Source: Lysinibacillus odysseyi 34hs-1 = NBRC 100172 (GTDB taxonomy: Bacteria > Bacillota > Bacilli > Bacillales_A > Planococcaceae). Taken from it: a stretch of 64,000 nucleotides of DNA. Position 1 is the stretch's first letter, and each line of letters opens with the position of its first letter. Both the position numbers and the translations under genes were made by a program. The stretch spans positions 186,001 through 250,000 of the forward strand of contig NZ_BCVX01000001.1 of NCBI RefSeq assembly GCF_001591965.1, read 5' to 3'. Below, one piece after another: positions 45,168 to 53,683 of the stretch. The notes under the pieces are model-generated. The model did no database searches. It saw nothing but the letters and a program-made list of their open reading frames with translations, and was not told the origin of the DNA.

Positions 45168-46120
45168 TAGCGTACACTCTCCCCTTTACCTAATTTAATA
45201 CGCGGGTCCACAAGTGCCATTGCAATATCACCTAAAATGAGGCCGAGAATTCCAAGTGATGAAAAGACGAGTACAAGTCCTTGCACAACGGTATTGTCCT
45301 GACGCTGAATGGCATCAACGAGTAACCCCCCCATGCCGGGAATCGAATACAGCGATTCAATATAGATGGAGCCTGTAATCGTAAATAAAATAGTTGCGGG
45401 TAAGTATTGTGCCATTGGAATAAACGCATTACGCAATACATGACTGAACATAAGTGTTCGCTCTTTTACCCCTTTTGCCCGTGCCAGCTTAATATAGTCT
45501 TTGTTAAGTTCATCTACCATATAGCGCCGCATCCACATAGCATAAGAAGCTGTAGGCGCTAGTGCCATTGATAAAAGCGGTAAAACCCAGCTGATTGGAT
45601 TGTATTCGTCAAACAGCATAGGCAATTTAAAAATGTCGGTAATATACATTTGGATGAATAAGTAGTAAACTGCTGCTGGTACAGCGACAACAAAGACGAT
45701 GTAGCCGGTTCCTAAACGGTCCAGCCAGCGACCTTTCATTTGTGCCATCAGAATACCGAGCGGCACCCCTAAAAGAAGCGACAGAGCGACTGCACCGAGA
45801 CCGAATAATAGCGAATACATAATTTTATCCCCGATAATCGATGTAACTGGGACATCTGTACGATAATTAACGGATTTGCCTAAATCCCCTTGAAATAAAT
45901 CTCCGTAAAAATTGCCCAATTGCACGATTAATGGATCACGTAACCCCAAATTCGTTAAATAAATCTCCTGCTGCTCAAATGACATTTTCTCTGCAGCGGC
46001 CCCTAAATACCCCTCTTCAGGCATTAAGCGCAGCAGCGAGAAAACAATCGTAATAATAATAAATAGTGTCAAAATCGACTGTAGCAATCGCTTTCCTATG
46101 TACCAAAACATAGCTTTCAA
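45167..46120 (-). CDS. dppB: Dipeptide ABC transporter permease (DppB)
   Basis: 317 residues, six hydrophobic segments. Opens MFWYIGKRLLQSILTLFIII and carries the YMVDELNKDYIKLARAKGVK EAA-type ATPase-contact loop and SIYSIPGMGG-type end. Pairs with DppC. Separated from the binding-protein gene by a 126-base spacer holding a stable hairpin. Confidence 0.85.
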   Translation of the reverse strand: MKAMFWYIGKRLLQSILTLFIIITIVFSLLRLMPEEGYLGAAAEKMSFEQQEIYLTNLGLRDPLIVQLGNFYGDLFQGDLGKSVNYRTDVPVTSIIGDKIMYSLLFGLGAVALSLLLGVPLGILMAQMKGRWLDRLGTGYIVFVVAVPAAVYYLFIQMYITDIFKLPMLFDEYNPISWVLPLLSMALAPTASYAMWMRRYMVDELNKDYIKLARAKGVKERTLMFSHVLRNAFIPMAQYLPATILFTITGSIYIESLYSIPGMGGLLVDAIQRQDNTVVQGLVLVFSSLGILGLILGDIAMALVDPRIKLGKGESVR

Positions 46121-46151
46121 CCTCCAAACTATTAGTAGAATGAGAAAGAAT

Positions 46152-46191
46152 GAAGGAGATGCGGAAATATCTCATTCCGGTCATCTCCTTC
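46152..46191 (-). promoter_or_regulatory. Intra-operon stem-loop between dppE and dppB
   Basis: GAAGGAGATG/CATCTCCTTC, a perfect 10-bp stem without a long T-run, placed between the binding-protein and permease genes. Such hairpins commonly stabilise the binding-protein mRNA or attenuate read-through so that the binding protein is made in excess. Confidence 0.65.
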
Positions 46192-46245
46192 GTAATGAAC
46201 AATCATAATTAGCCGCAAGTTGCTACTAATAATTTTTTGTGGTTC

Positions 46246-48066
46246 TTAATTTGCCGCTTCTGCTAAAGCTTCAGCACGTTTTTGCTCCCACTCAGCTAAA
46301 GCTTTTTTGAACTCATCATTACTCATTGGTTTTTCTAATACTGTTTGACCTTTGAATTTTTCAGATGTTACACCAAATGGAGAGTACTGCGCTTCAAATG
46401 GGTTTAATTTTGATGCAACATAACCGCTGCCGCCAACTGCATAAGGAATGACAAATGCTTCCTCGATTAAGAACGCCTCAGCTTTTGCGAATAATTCATA
46501 ACGTTCTTCAGGGTTCACTGCTGCTTTTGCTGCATCAACTAAAGTTTGATAGGCTGATTTTCCATCACTATCTGTGTAGCCTTCAGCAAGCTCGGGTTTA
46601 TTGTACGTGCCGCCTTCAGTGAATGGGTCTGTATATGTCGATGGGTCAGCGTAGTCAGGACCCCAGTTTGCTTCTAACAATGCAAATTTACCTGGTTTAC
46701 GTACTTCTGAAAGGAATCCTGTAGCGGGACCAGCCTCCACAATAATATCGATATAATCTTTCCCTAATAAGTTTTCAAGCTGTTGTTCCACAACTTGTGT
46801 ACGGTTTGCCCAATCAGGCATGCCTGAGTTGTACGGCATTAATACTTTAATAGGGAAAGTTGCCTTTCCTTCTAGTGCTGTCATCGCTTTTTCCTTATGT
46901 TGTAGAGCTAAATCTTTATTGAATGAATCGTTATTTGTAATGTTTGCTAATGGTGCTAATTGTGTATAATCTACCCCTTCAACGTCAACGAAGTTTTTCG
47001 GAGTAATGGTATTACTTAACATATCTTGCGGATTGTAAGGCTCTAAAGTCATCATGGCAGATACGCGATCAAGTGCATGATACAGCGATTTACGGAAGTC
47101 TTTGTTGTTCACAGCAATCTTCCAGTTTTCAGGCTCATACTCAGCGTCAAATTGCGGATCAAAGTTTAATGCATAGAAATACGTATAGAAATTATTTTGG
47201 CTTTGACGAACTTTATCTTTCTTCTCATCATTGTTTAACCATTCGTCAATAATAGAAGTAGGGATGTCTGCTCCATCAATTTCACCGCGTAAAAACAGTT
47301 CAGGTGCAACAGTAGCAGCTTCCTTGTTATATTTATAACGAATACGGTCAATCAACACTTTATCTTTATCCCAATACGTCTTATTTTTTACAAGGACACG
47401 TTCTTTTTGCGGTTCAAATTTATCTAAAATATAAGCACCGTTATAAAGGAAGTTCTCCCGTGTTGTTCCGAAATCAGTTCCTTTTTCCGCTAAAAACTTA
47501 CCATTAACAGGGAAGAAACATACATAGTTCAACATAGAAAGGAAGTATGGAGTTGGAGCTTCCAACGTGTACTCCAATGTATGTTCATCTACTGCTTTAA
47601 TGCCTACTTGGCTAAAGTCTGTCACTTCACCGTTGTAGAAAGCATCCCCGTTTTTGACAACAGTCGCAATCCAAGCCGTGGAAGATTCATTTTTTGCATC
47701 AAGTACGTATTGTAAGCCGTCCACAAAATCCTGTGCGACGACATCTGCATATTTTTTGCCGTCATGGGATACCCACTGGGCATCATCACGCAGCTTGAAC
47801 GTCCAAACTGTCGCATCGTCATTGTGCGACCATTCTGTTGCAAGGCCTGGTTTGACTATGCCATATTCATCATATTCAATCAGCCCATCCACTAAGTTAG
47901 CTGCAACGGCAAATTCATTGGTTTCGGAAGTTTTTAAGTAGTTCAACGTTTTAATTTCCCCTGAATACACTGTCCGGTATTCTGTTGTTTCCCCATCTGA
48001 GGAATCGCTGCATGCTGCCAGGAAAACTGCAACAAGGCACATCACAAGTAACCAATACTTTTTCAT
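46246..48066 (-). CDS. dppE: Peptide-binding lipoprotein (DppE/OppA family)
   Basis: 606 residues from the ATG nine bases after GGGGGG; lipobox CLVAVFLAAC. SBP family 5 features include YRTVYSGEIKTLNYLKTSET, KPGLATEWSHNDDATVWTFK and DFVDGLQYVLDA. About 60 residues longer than typical. It captures murein or other oligopeptides for DppBCD/YkfD. Confidence 0.85.
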   Translation of the reverse strand: MKKYWLLVMCLVAVFLAACSDSSDGETTEYRTVYSGEIKTLNYLKTSETNEFAVAANLVDGLIEYDEYGIVKPGLATEWSHNDDATVWTFKLRDDAQWVSHDGKKYADVVAQDFVDGLQYVLDAKNESSTAWIATVVKNGDAFYNGEVTDFSQVGIKAVDEHTLEYTLEAPTPYFLSMLNYVCFFPVNGKFLAEKGTDFGTTRENFLYNGAYILDKFEPQKERVLVKNKTYWDKDKVLIDRIRYKYNKEAATVAPELFLRGEIDGADIPTSIIDEWLNNDEKKDKVRQSQNNFYTYFYALNFDPQFDAEYEPENWKIAVNNKDFRKSLYHALDRVSAMMTLEPYNPQDMLSNTITPKNFVDVEGVDYTQLAPLANITNNDSFNKDLALQHKEKAMTALEGKATFPIKVLMPYNSGMPDWANRTQVVEQQLENLLGKDYIDIIVEAGPATGFLSEVRKPGKFALLEANWGPDYADPSTYTDPFTEGGTYNKPELAEGYTDSDGKSAYQTLVDAAKAAVNPEERYELFAKAEAFLIEEAFVIPYAVGGSGYVASKLNPFEAQYSPFGVTSEKFKGQTVLEKPMSNDEFKKALAEWEQKRAEALAEAAN

Positions 48067-48176
48067 CAAAACCATCCCCCCAGTAATCTCTTTTTTAAAA
48101 TAATAAAGTATAAGTTTCTGGAGCCTGAACAGTATCTAATTCCAGTGCACAGCCTTTGTCAGACCACTCATACCTT

Positions 48177-49244
48177 TTATAATGAAAACCCTATTCCAAC
48201 AGCATCTGTCATCGAAATTTTCTCTTTATCGAATATGGGACCGCCATGAATAGGATCTTTCATACATAAACTTGGACCGTCTAAATCGATCATCGTAATA
48301 TTTTTCTCAGCTGCCGCGAAATGAGCAGCTGCACTTACGCTGATTTTTGTTTCAAGCATACAGCCAATCATACACTCGATATCATTGGCCTCGGCAATTT
48401 GGCAGATTTTCTTCGCTTGATAAATTCCGCCCGTTTTCATGAGTTTAATATTAATTAAATCAGCCGCCCGCTTTTCGATAATGGTCAGGGCATCCTTTGG
48501 TGAGAATACACTTTCGTCTGCTAAAATATTCGTGAGTGTATGCTTCGTTACATATTGCATGCCAGCTAAGTCACTATAGTGAACAGGCTGCTCTACTAAT
48601 TGAATATTCGTGTCAGCATCTTCCAGTGTTCCAATAATGCGTACTGCTTGTTTTGCTGTCCAGCCTTGATTGGCATCCACACGAAGCGTAATGTGAGGTC
48701 CGACTGCTTCCCGGATCGCCCTCACACGTTCGACATCACCAAGTGGATCTTTGCCGACCTTTACTTTAAGAATGGTAAAACCCCGTTCTACTGCCGCTAG
48801 GCTATCCTTCACCATCTCCTCTTTGTCATTGACGCTAATCGTTATATCCGTGACTAATTCTTTTCGATAGCCGCCTAATAGTTGATAAAGAGGAGCGTTA
48901 TACCGCTTGGCGTATAAATCATAAATAGCCATATCAACCGCTGCTTTTGCACTCGTATTTTGATAGATACATTGATTTAGCCGATACATTATTTGCGCGA
49001 TGTCCTCAATATCCATCCCTTTAATGGCAGGCTTTATATATTCCTCTATCGCATAAAGTATGGAGCCGCGTGTTTCTCCCGTAATGACGGCGGTCGGTGC
49101 TGCTTCACCAATACCTATCTGCCCATCATCTGTATGCACATAAACAGCTATATTTTGAATGCTATGTACTGTACGAAGCGCTGTTTTAAAAGGGGTAATA
49201 AGCGGTGCCTCGACATTTGCCACGACAATATCTTTAATAATCAT
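48177..49244 (-). CDS. ykfB: L-Ala-D/L-Glu epimerase
   Basis: 355 residues of the enolase superfamily. Acid/base lysines are in LKVKVGKD and LINIKLMKTGG; metal ligands are DANQGW, EQPV and DES (ILADESVFS). The C-terminal DLDGPSLCMKDPIHGG binds the dipeptide. It converts L-Ala-D-Glu released from murein to L-Ala-L-Glu. AGGTGATGAA precedes the ATG. Confidence 0.9.
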   Translation of the reverse strand: MIIKDIVVANVEAPLITPFKTALRTVHSIQNIAVYVHTDDGQIGIGEAAPTAVITGETRGSILYAIEEYIKPAIKGMDIEDIAQIMYRLNQCIYQNTSAKAAVDMAIYDLYAKRYNAPLYQLLGGYRKELVTDITISVNDKEEMVKDSLAAVERGFTILKVKVGKDPLGDVERVRAIREAVGPHITLRVDANQGWTAKQAVRIIGTLEDADTNIQLVEQPVHYSDLAGMQYVTKHTLTNILADESVFSPKDALTIIEKRAADLINIKLMKTGGIYQAKKICQIAEANDIECMIGCMLETKISVSAAAHFAAAEKNITMIDLDGPSLCMKDPIHGGPIFDKEKISMTDAVGIGFSL

Positions 49245-49267
49245 TTCATCACCTGCTGTCTTCGTTA

Positions 49268-50062
49268 TTATGTTAAAAACTGAAGAATACGTAACACTTC
49301 AAAATAATTATCCGTTACAAATTCAACCGTGTTATGAGGCTTAAATGTCGCACCTGGATAAAATGAATTACGATAAGCGCGTGTATGATCACGATATATA
49401 ATTTCAACGACAAAACGTTCAGGTAATGGTACTTGTAATGTGTCACGTTCAACATGCATAGACTGCTCAACAAGTTTCTTCGTTTCTGAAATCGTCAGCT
49501 GCGGGCTGACGCTGATTGTCGCGTTTCCGATTCCTTCCTTTGTCGCAAATGTGATAATATTGCGATTCACGCTATAAATTTCTTCTGTCAATCCAACATC
49601 TCCACTGACGAATGCAACTGGCACACCATGCAGAGCGGCTGCGTAAGTATTAATTAAAAATTCACTCGCATATTCACCGTTAATTTTTACATCTGCAAAT
49701 GTGCAAAGTGTATGTGCCAGCGGGTTACGCTCACTGCCGCCTTTGCTGTGATAGCCGATGAAGACAGCGCGATCAAAGCTTTTATCCAGCCCAGCTACCA
49801 TGCACATCGGGTCATATGTCCAACCGCGAATGATTTTGCAGTTAACAGGTAAGTTTGCAATATGGATATTACGTGCAGAATCATGTGCATCCTTTAATAG
49901 TATTTCTGTAGCACCTCCAGCGATGGCTCCCTCAATAGCTGCTTCTACTTCTTTTGTCATTTGCTGAGAGAAATATTGATAATCAGGAGCGTTCAGCTCC
50001 GTTTCACTCCAAACGGTCGTACCTGTAATTCCTTCAATATCCGCACTAATATAAACTTTCAT
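49268..50062 (-). CDS. dppA: D-aminopeptidase DppA (M55)
   Basis: 264 residues, family M55. Metal-binding residues are in SADIEGITGTT (DxE), KDAHDSARN and GYHSKGGSERNPLAHT, and the C-terminal QFLT completes the fold. Cleaves D-Ala-D-Ala and related D-peptides, forming decameric rings in B. subtilis. Its start overlaps the VanX-like stop by four bases. Confidence 0.9.
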   Translation of the reverse strand: MKVYISADIEGITGTTVWSETELNAPDYQYFSQQMTKEVEAAIEGAIAGGATEILLKDAHDSARNIHIANLPVNCKIIRGWTYDPMCMVAGLDKSFDRAVFIGYHSKGGSERNPLAHTLCTFADVKINGEYASEFLINTYAAALHGVPVAFVSGDVGLTEEIYSVNRNIITFATKEGIGNATISVSPQLTISETKKLVEQSMHVERDTLQVPLPERFVVEIIYRDHTRAYRNSFYPGATFKPHNTVEFVTDNYFEVLRILQFLT

Positions 50063-50796
50063 ATAAAGCGATACTCCTTTAGCTGATTATTTTGAATTTC
50101 CGCTTCAATAGGACCATAAATAGCCTTCTTATTTCCTATACGCCTTGCCCATGAAATATTACCAAAATCGTAGTGCCACCATTCCTCTGAATAATTCATA
50201 AAACCAGCTGACGTCATACTATTGTATAGGATTCTGCGGAGGTCACGTACTTCCCTATTTTCCTCAGCATTTTCTTCGTAATAACGGGTTGCCGATTTTT
50301 CGTTCATCTCATCGAATGCTGTCCCTAAATGAAGTGCGTTGCCATTTAAATCGCCGATAGTCAGGTCAATAGCACCACCGGTTAAATGAGGAGCAGGATA
50401 CTCTCTATCTAAACTCGGGAACGCAACATACTTGAGCGTTTCTTGCTTCACTTCCTGCTCTGATAAGGTTGGATACTGTTTTTGTAGTTGAGCTGAAAAC
50501 TGGTTGAATAAATACTGTTGTACTTGTAGTGGCCGAAAACCGTCATATACGATAAAACTATAATTTTCAGGCAATAAAGAGACTGCCTGCATGAAGCGTT
50601 CGTAAGCGCTTTCTCGTAAATAAATGGATCGCAGGCTATTTGGTGCTTTTTGGATATAGTAAATCGGATAAATGAAAACCCTAGGGTGATCCCCTCCAAT
50701 TTGAATAAGCTGCTCGCCGTTTTCCTGTATTGTTGGCGTATGCTGCTGAGTAGATTGTTTAACAGGATGAATTGGCTTTATTAATTTTTCGCCAAT
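50059..50796 (-). CDS. D-Ala-D-Ala dipeptidase, VanX/DdpX-like, probable ATT start
   Basis: 245 residues if started at the ATT at 50796. Zinc residues: HLTGGAIDLTI (HxxxxxxD) and EWWHYDFG (ExxH), family M15D. The frame continues upstream of the first ATG (50592) with family-like sequence HPRVFIYPIYYIQKAPNSLR and ESAYERFMQAVSLL. No ATG, GTG or TTG exists in that stretch. GGAGGTG (50804-50810) stands seven bases before ATT. First gene of the recycling operon; it hydrolyses D-Ala-D-Ala from imported murein peptides or from wall turnover. Confidence 0.75.
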   Translation of the reverse strand: MGEKLIKPIHPVKQSTQQHTPTIQENGEQLIQIGGDHPRVFIYPIYYIQKAPNSLRSIYLRESAYERFMQAVSLLPENYSFIVYDGFRPLQVQQYLFNQFSAQLQKQYPTLSEQEVKQETLKYVAFPSLDREYPAPHLTGGAIDLTIGDLNGNALHLGTAFDEMNEKSATRYYEENAEENREVRDLRRILYNSMTSAGFMNYSEEWWHYDFGNISWARRIGNKKAIYGPIEAEIQNNQLKEYRFI

Positions 50797-51010
50797 ACTG
50801 CATCACCTCCATTTCATAAAGCGGGAAAAAGTGACTCTTCATTTAGCGAGGAACCTCCTCATTCCCAACCGACTGATAATCTGGTTATATAACTATATTA
50901 TTTTAATTATTCTGTTATTTCAGATAATTCGGTTTTTTATTTTACATCCTAGCATACTTCATTATTTTTGACTAGAAAAAAATGTTATTTGAGCCAAATG
51001 AAACAGAAAA

Positions 51011-51044
51011 AAGCTATTAAGATACCGAGGTATCCTTATAGCTT
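51011..51044 (-). terminator. Terminator after the DmpA-type gene
   Basis: AAGCTAT..GATACCgaGGTATC..ATAGCTT two-tier stem with T-run on the minus strand, five bases past the stop. It separates this gene from the dpp operon. Confidence 0.75.
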
Positions 51045-51048
51045 CAGG

Positions 51049-52104
51049 TTAAGATTCAAATAAATATGCATTCACTACGTGACCGTCACGTCCTGCTGTT
51101 GTCTCAGCCTGTGAAAGGGAATTTAGTATCGCCTCCTCTGTTGCTTCAGCGGCAGCAGCAAATAATAGATTCATTATCGAGTGGTCTTCACGTATTTGCA
51201 CGCGCGTTTCAAGATAATCATTTGTTTTATGAGCGATATGATGAGCTGTTGTGAAGCCAATCACTATGTCACCGCTCCCGTGTGAAAAGTGACTGCCCGT
51301 TCGACCTAGACCAATTCCACAGCGTTTAATGACACGTGTAAGCTGTCGGCTGCTAAGTGGTGCATCCGTGGCAAGTACAATAATAATCGAGCCATCTGTA
51401 GGAGATAATGTTGATGGCTGCTGAATGGTTGAAACGCGGTAACGCTCTGCAAAAAATTCTGAGCTATATCCGAAATTACTTAACACCATGCAGCCCACTG
51501 TAAAGGAAGTGGAATCATTCTCAATAGTCACGACACGTGAAGAAGAGCCGATCCCCCCTTTATAACCAAAGCAAATCATTCCCGTTCCTGCTCCAACAGC
51601 ACCTTCTTCCGCTGTATCTTCCGTTGCATTTTGTATCGCTTGTATTGCATGATCAGGTGTAACAGGACATTCACGAATAGAGTTTAAATGGCTATCATTG
51701 CATTCACCGACAACGATATTAATCGTCCCCGTTGTATCACCTATCTCCTTATTTGTGTCTAACATATATTGCAGAGTACCTTGTGTTACAGCAGGTACAC
51801 CAAATGTGTTTGTCAGCATAATGGGAGCTTCAATCACACCCAGCTCATTCACTTGTACAAGGCCTGTCGTTTTTCCAAAGCCATTCAGAACATAGGAAGC
51901 AGCCGTAACCTTTTGCTGAAATAAGTTTCCGCCATGCGGTAATATGGCTGTTACACCCGTACATGCATAAGCGCCTTCTTGACTAAGTTCTTCTTGAAGC
52001 GTTACATGACCTACACGTACACCGGCTATGTCAGTAATACAGTTTTTTTCTCCAACGGGTAATTGACCGATTTTTATTCCCATATCTCTTACTTTCTTTT
52101 TCAT
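51049..52104 (-). CDS. DmpA-type (P1/S58) aminopeptidase
   Basis: 351 residues. Opens IKIGQLPVGEKNCITDIAGV with VRVGHVTL, typical of S58. The self-cleavage region GGIGSSSRVVTIE supplies the N-terminal Ser nucleophile of the beta subunit; NIVVGECNDSHLN and GAVGAGTGMICFGYKGG are the alpha-subunit signatures. L-aminopeptidase/D-esterase or beta-aminopeptidase activity. It lies upstream of the murein-peptide operon in the same direction but has its own terminator. Confidence 0.85.
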   Translation of the reverse strand: MKKKVRDMGIKIGQLPVGEKNCITDIAGVRVGHVTLQEELSQEGAYACTGVTAILPHGGNLFQQKVTAASYVLNGFGKTTGLVQVNELGVIEAPIMLTNTFGVPAVTQGTLQYMLDTNKEIGDTTGTINIVVGECNDSHLNSIRECPVTPDHAIQAIQNATEDTAEEGAVGAGTGMICFGYKGGIGSSSRVVTIENDSTSFTVGCMVLSNFGYSSEFFAERYRVSTIQQPSTLSPTDGSIIIVLATDAPLSSRQLTRVIKRCGIGLGRTGSHFSHGSGDIVIGFTTAHHIAHKTNDYLETRVQIREDHSIMNLLFAAAAEATEEAILNSLSQAETTAGRDGHVVNAYLFES

Positions 52105-52329
52105 ATAATTACTCTCCTAAAATAGTAGTTTAAACAGGTTCATTATCAAAAGTTTGGAATGACATAATGAATAAAGTCTTTGTTGATTGGAATGGAGTTA
52201 GGGTGTAACTATTTACTTCTCTCTTTATCCTCCCTCCTTCAATTTATAATTTTTTATATTGTATAATTTTAACATATAATGAGGTTAAAATATTGTTATC
52301 CCCTATTTGAATAGTAGAGGAGGAATTTA

Positions 52330-52383
52330 GTGGAAGAGAGAAGATTAATAATAACCATTTTTCAGAAAGAGGGAGTTAGATGA
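52330..52383 (+). CDS. Upstream mini-ORF coupled to the next gene
   Basis: GAGGAGGAATTTA precedes a GTG that opens a 17-codon frame MEERRLIITIFQKEGVR. Its TGA overlaps the ATG of the small membrane protein (ATGA). A tight stop-start overlap and strong ribosome site suggest translational coupling. No function is implied for the peptide. Confidence 0.45.
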   Translation: MEERRLIITIFQKEGVR

Positions 52384-52664
52384 ATAGTTTTTTCATCATA
52401 GTATTGATTGTTTTCATCGTTAGTGCAAATATTATCGGCTTTATCACCTATAGAAAAAAGAAAAATCTATATTCCGCTGCTTTTACAATACTATTACTAG
52501 CCGTTTTATTCGGTTCTATAGGAAGTGTATTGGCAGTATTTATTCTCCGTGATGCCTTTGCGATATTTTACGGTATGCAGCTAGGATACTTTTTAATAAT
52601 AAATAGCCTCATTGTTTTTATTATGGCTATTATCTCAACTTTAGTAAGGAAATATAGCAGCTGA
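52380..52664 (+). CDS. Small membrane protein
   Basis: 94 residues with three hydrophobic segments (SFFIIVLIVFIVSANIIGFI; FTILLLAVLFGSIGSVLAVF; YFLIINSLIVFIMAIISTLV). GAGGGAGTTAG precedes the ATG, inside the mini-ORF. No family recognised. Confidence 0.65.
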   Translation: MNSFFIIVLIVFIVSANIIGFITYRKKKNLYSAAFTILLLAVLFGSIGSVLAVFILRDAFAIFYGMQLGYFLIINSLIVFIMAIISTLVRKYSS

Positions 52665-52793
52665 AAAATGTGATTCACGGTTCGTAAAAATCCCCAGTTG
52701 GGTTTACTAATGAGGTAGTTTCCCTATTTCAGCGTCGTGCCCTTTAACGGGAAAGATGTACCTAAAAAATATATGCTTTTACCGGTATCATGA

Positions 52794-52874
52794 TTTGCTT
52801 CAATTGCGGTCGCAGAGAAAATAGGATTCAGAAAGATATTTACCTATAAAGGCTATGAGTTTCCATTTGAGTAA
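52794..52874 (+). pseudogene. GNAT acetyltransferase C-terminal scrap
   Basis: Directly after a TGA the frame reads FASIAVAEKIGFRKIFTYKG then YEFPFE and a stop, like the last helix and strand of a GNAT protein (SxxvaeKlGFkk). The rest of the 420-base gap (52665-53085) holds only degenerate text and the terminator at 52906. Confidence 0.45.
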
Positions 52875-52905
52875 TGGTTCCTTTATCTATCCGAAGAGTA
52901 TGTTA

Positions 52906-52937
52906 AGCCGCTTCCATTCAGGGGGCGGCTGTTTTTA
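52906..52937 (+). terminator. Intrinsic terminator
   Basis: AGCCGCttccattcagggGGCGGCT then GTTTTT. Confidence 0.7.
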
Positions 52938-53085
52938 TCTTCCGCATACAGCAGCTGCTTGTATGGGCAGAACCATCCGTTTCGATTTTCCCTCTCATTG
53001 AATCTCTGGCAATTGATTATTCTCAAATTACCGCTTACCTAATATGGTATTATTTTCAATATAAATTGGATTGGAGGCAATCATT

Positions 53086-53415
53086 ATGTTATTTGCAAAC
53101 ACGCCCACTCCCCCCTACTATGCAGTTATTTTTACTTCTCAAAGAAATGAAAACGATCGTGAGGGCTACCATAAGATGGCTGATTTAATGGCAGAGCTTG
53201 CTTCAAAGCAGCCGGGATTTTTAGGAGTTGAAAGTGCTAGAGATGAAAACGGCTTAGGAATTACCGTCTCTTATTGGGATTCATTAGAAGCTATTCAGCA
53301 GTGGAAGGAAAACCGCTCCCATATAAGAGCACAGGAACAGGGAAAGAGAGATTGGTATTCTTCATACAAAACACGAATTTGCAAAGTGGAAAGAGATTAT
53401 ACAAATAATATCTAA
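53086..53415 (+). CDS. Antibiotic biosynthesis monooxygenase (ABM)-fold protein
   Basis: 109 residues from the ATG after GGAGGC. YYAVIFTSQRNENDREGYHK, MAELASKQPGFLGVESARDE, TVSYWDSLEAIQQWKENRSH and HIRAQEQGKRDWYSSYKTRI: the dimeric alpha/beta-barrel ABM pattern (YqjZ-like). Small quinol- or haem-related monooxygenase or a detoxifying protein. Stand-alone. Confidence 0.8.
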   Translation: MLFANTPTPPYYAVIFTSQRNENDREGYHKMADLMAELASKQPGFLGVESARDENGLGITVSYWDSLEAIQQWKENRSHIRAQEQGKRDWYSSYKTRICKVERDYTNNI

Positions 53416-53587
53416 TTTAAGGCGCTTCACAAATTTTTGTTGAACCTCTTCCTCTTTAATTTGTTTCTCCGATCACTTATAAAGTGTGAACTATAATTAA
53501 GCCTAAATACTTTTTTTACCAAAATCAGTTTATTCTCACAATAGTATGTTATACTTTTCCATAGCAAAAAAAGGAGGTACTAGTCCA

Positions 53588-53602
53588 ATGGTAAAAAACT
53601 AA
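53588..53602 (+). CDS. 4-codon leader peptide
   Basis: AAGGAGGT (53571-53578) stands nine bases before an ATG with the reading MVKN and a TAA. Such a perfect site in front of a 4-codon frame is hard to explain as a protein gene. It ends four bases before the 5' arm of the hairpin that precedes the MBL hydrolase gene. Confidence 0.45.
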   Translation: MVKN

Positions 53603-53605
53603 ACT

Positions 53606-53679
53606 GAGAAAATCTTATATGGTTACTAAACATGTGGATTTTCTCTTCCAAAGAATTATCATCTACCATAGAGGAGAAA
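53606..53679 (+). promoter_or_regulatory. Candidate translational attenuator of the MBL hydrolase gene
   Basis: Arm A GAGAAAATC (53606-53614) is the exact complement of arm B GATTTTCTC (53637-53645). B with the next bases, TTTCTCTTC (53640-53648), can also pair with GAGGAGAAA (53671-53679) through nine pairs including one G-U. That segment is the ribosome site of the MBL gene. No T-run follows A:B, so it is not an ordinary terminator. The plan is the same as at 33810-33869. Confidence 0.5.
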
Positions 53680-53683
53680 TAAC

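Noticed and set aside
50905-50929. CodY-box-like text (TTATTTCAGATAATT) upstream of the murein-recycling operon
   Set aside because: At least four of fifteen positions differ from AATTTTCWGAAAATT, which is common by chance in such AT-rich DNA. CodY control of dpp is known in B. subtilis, but this sequence alone does not support it.
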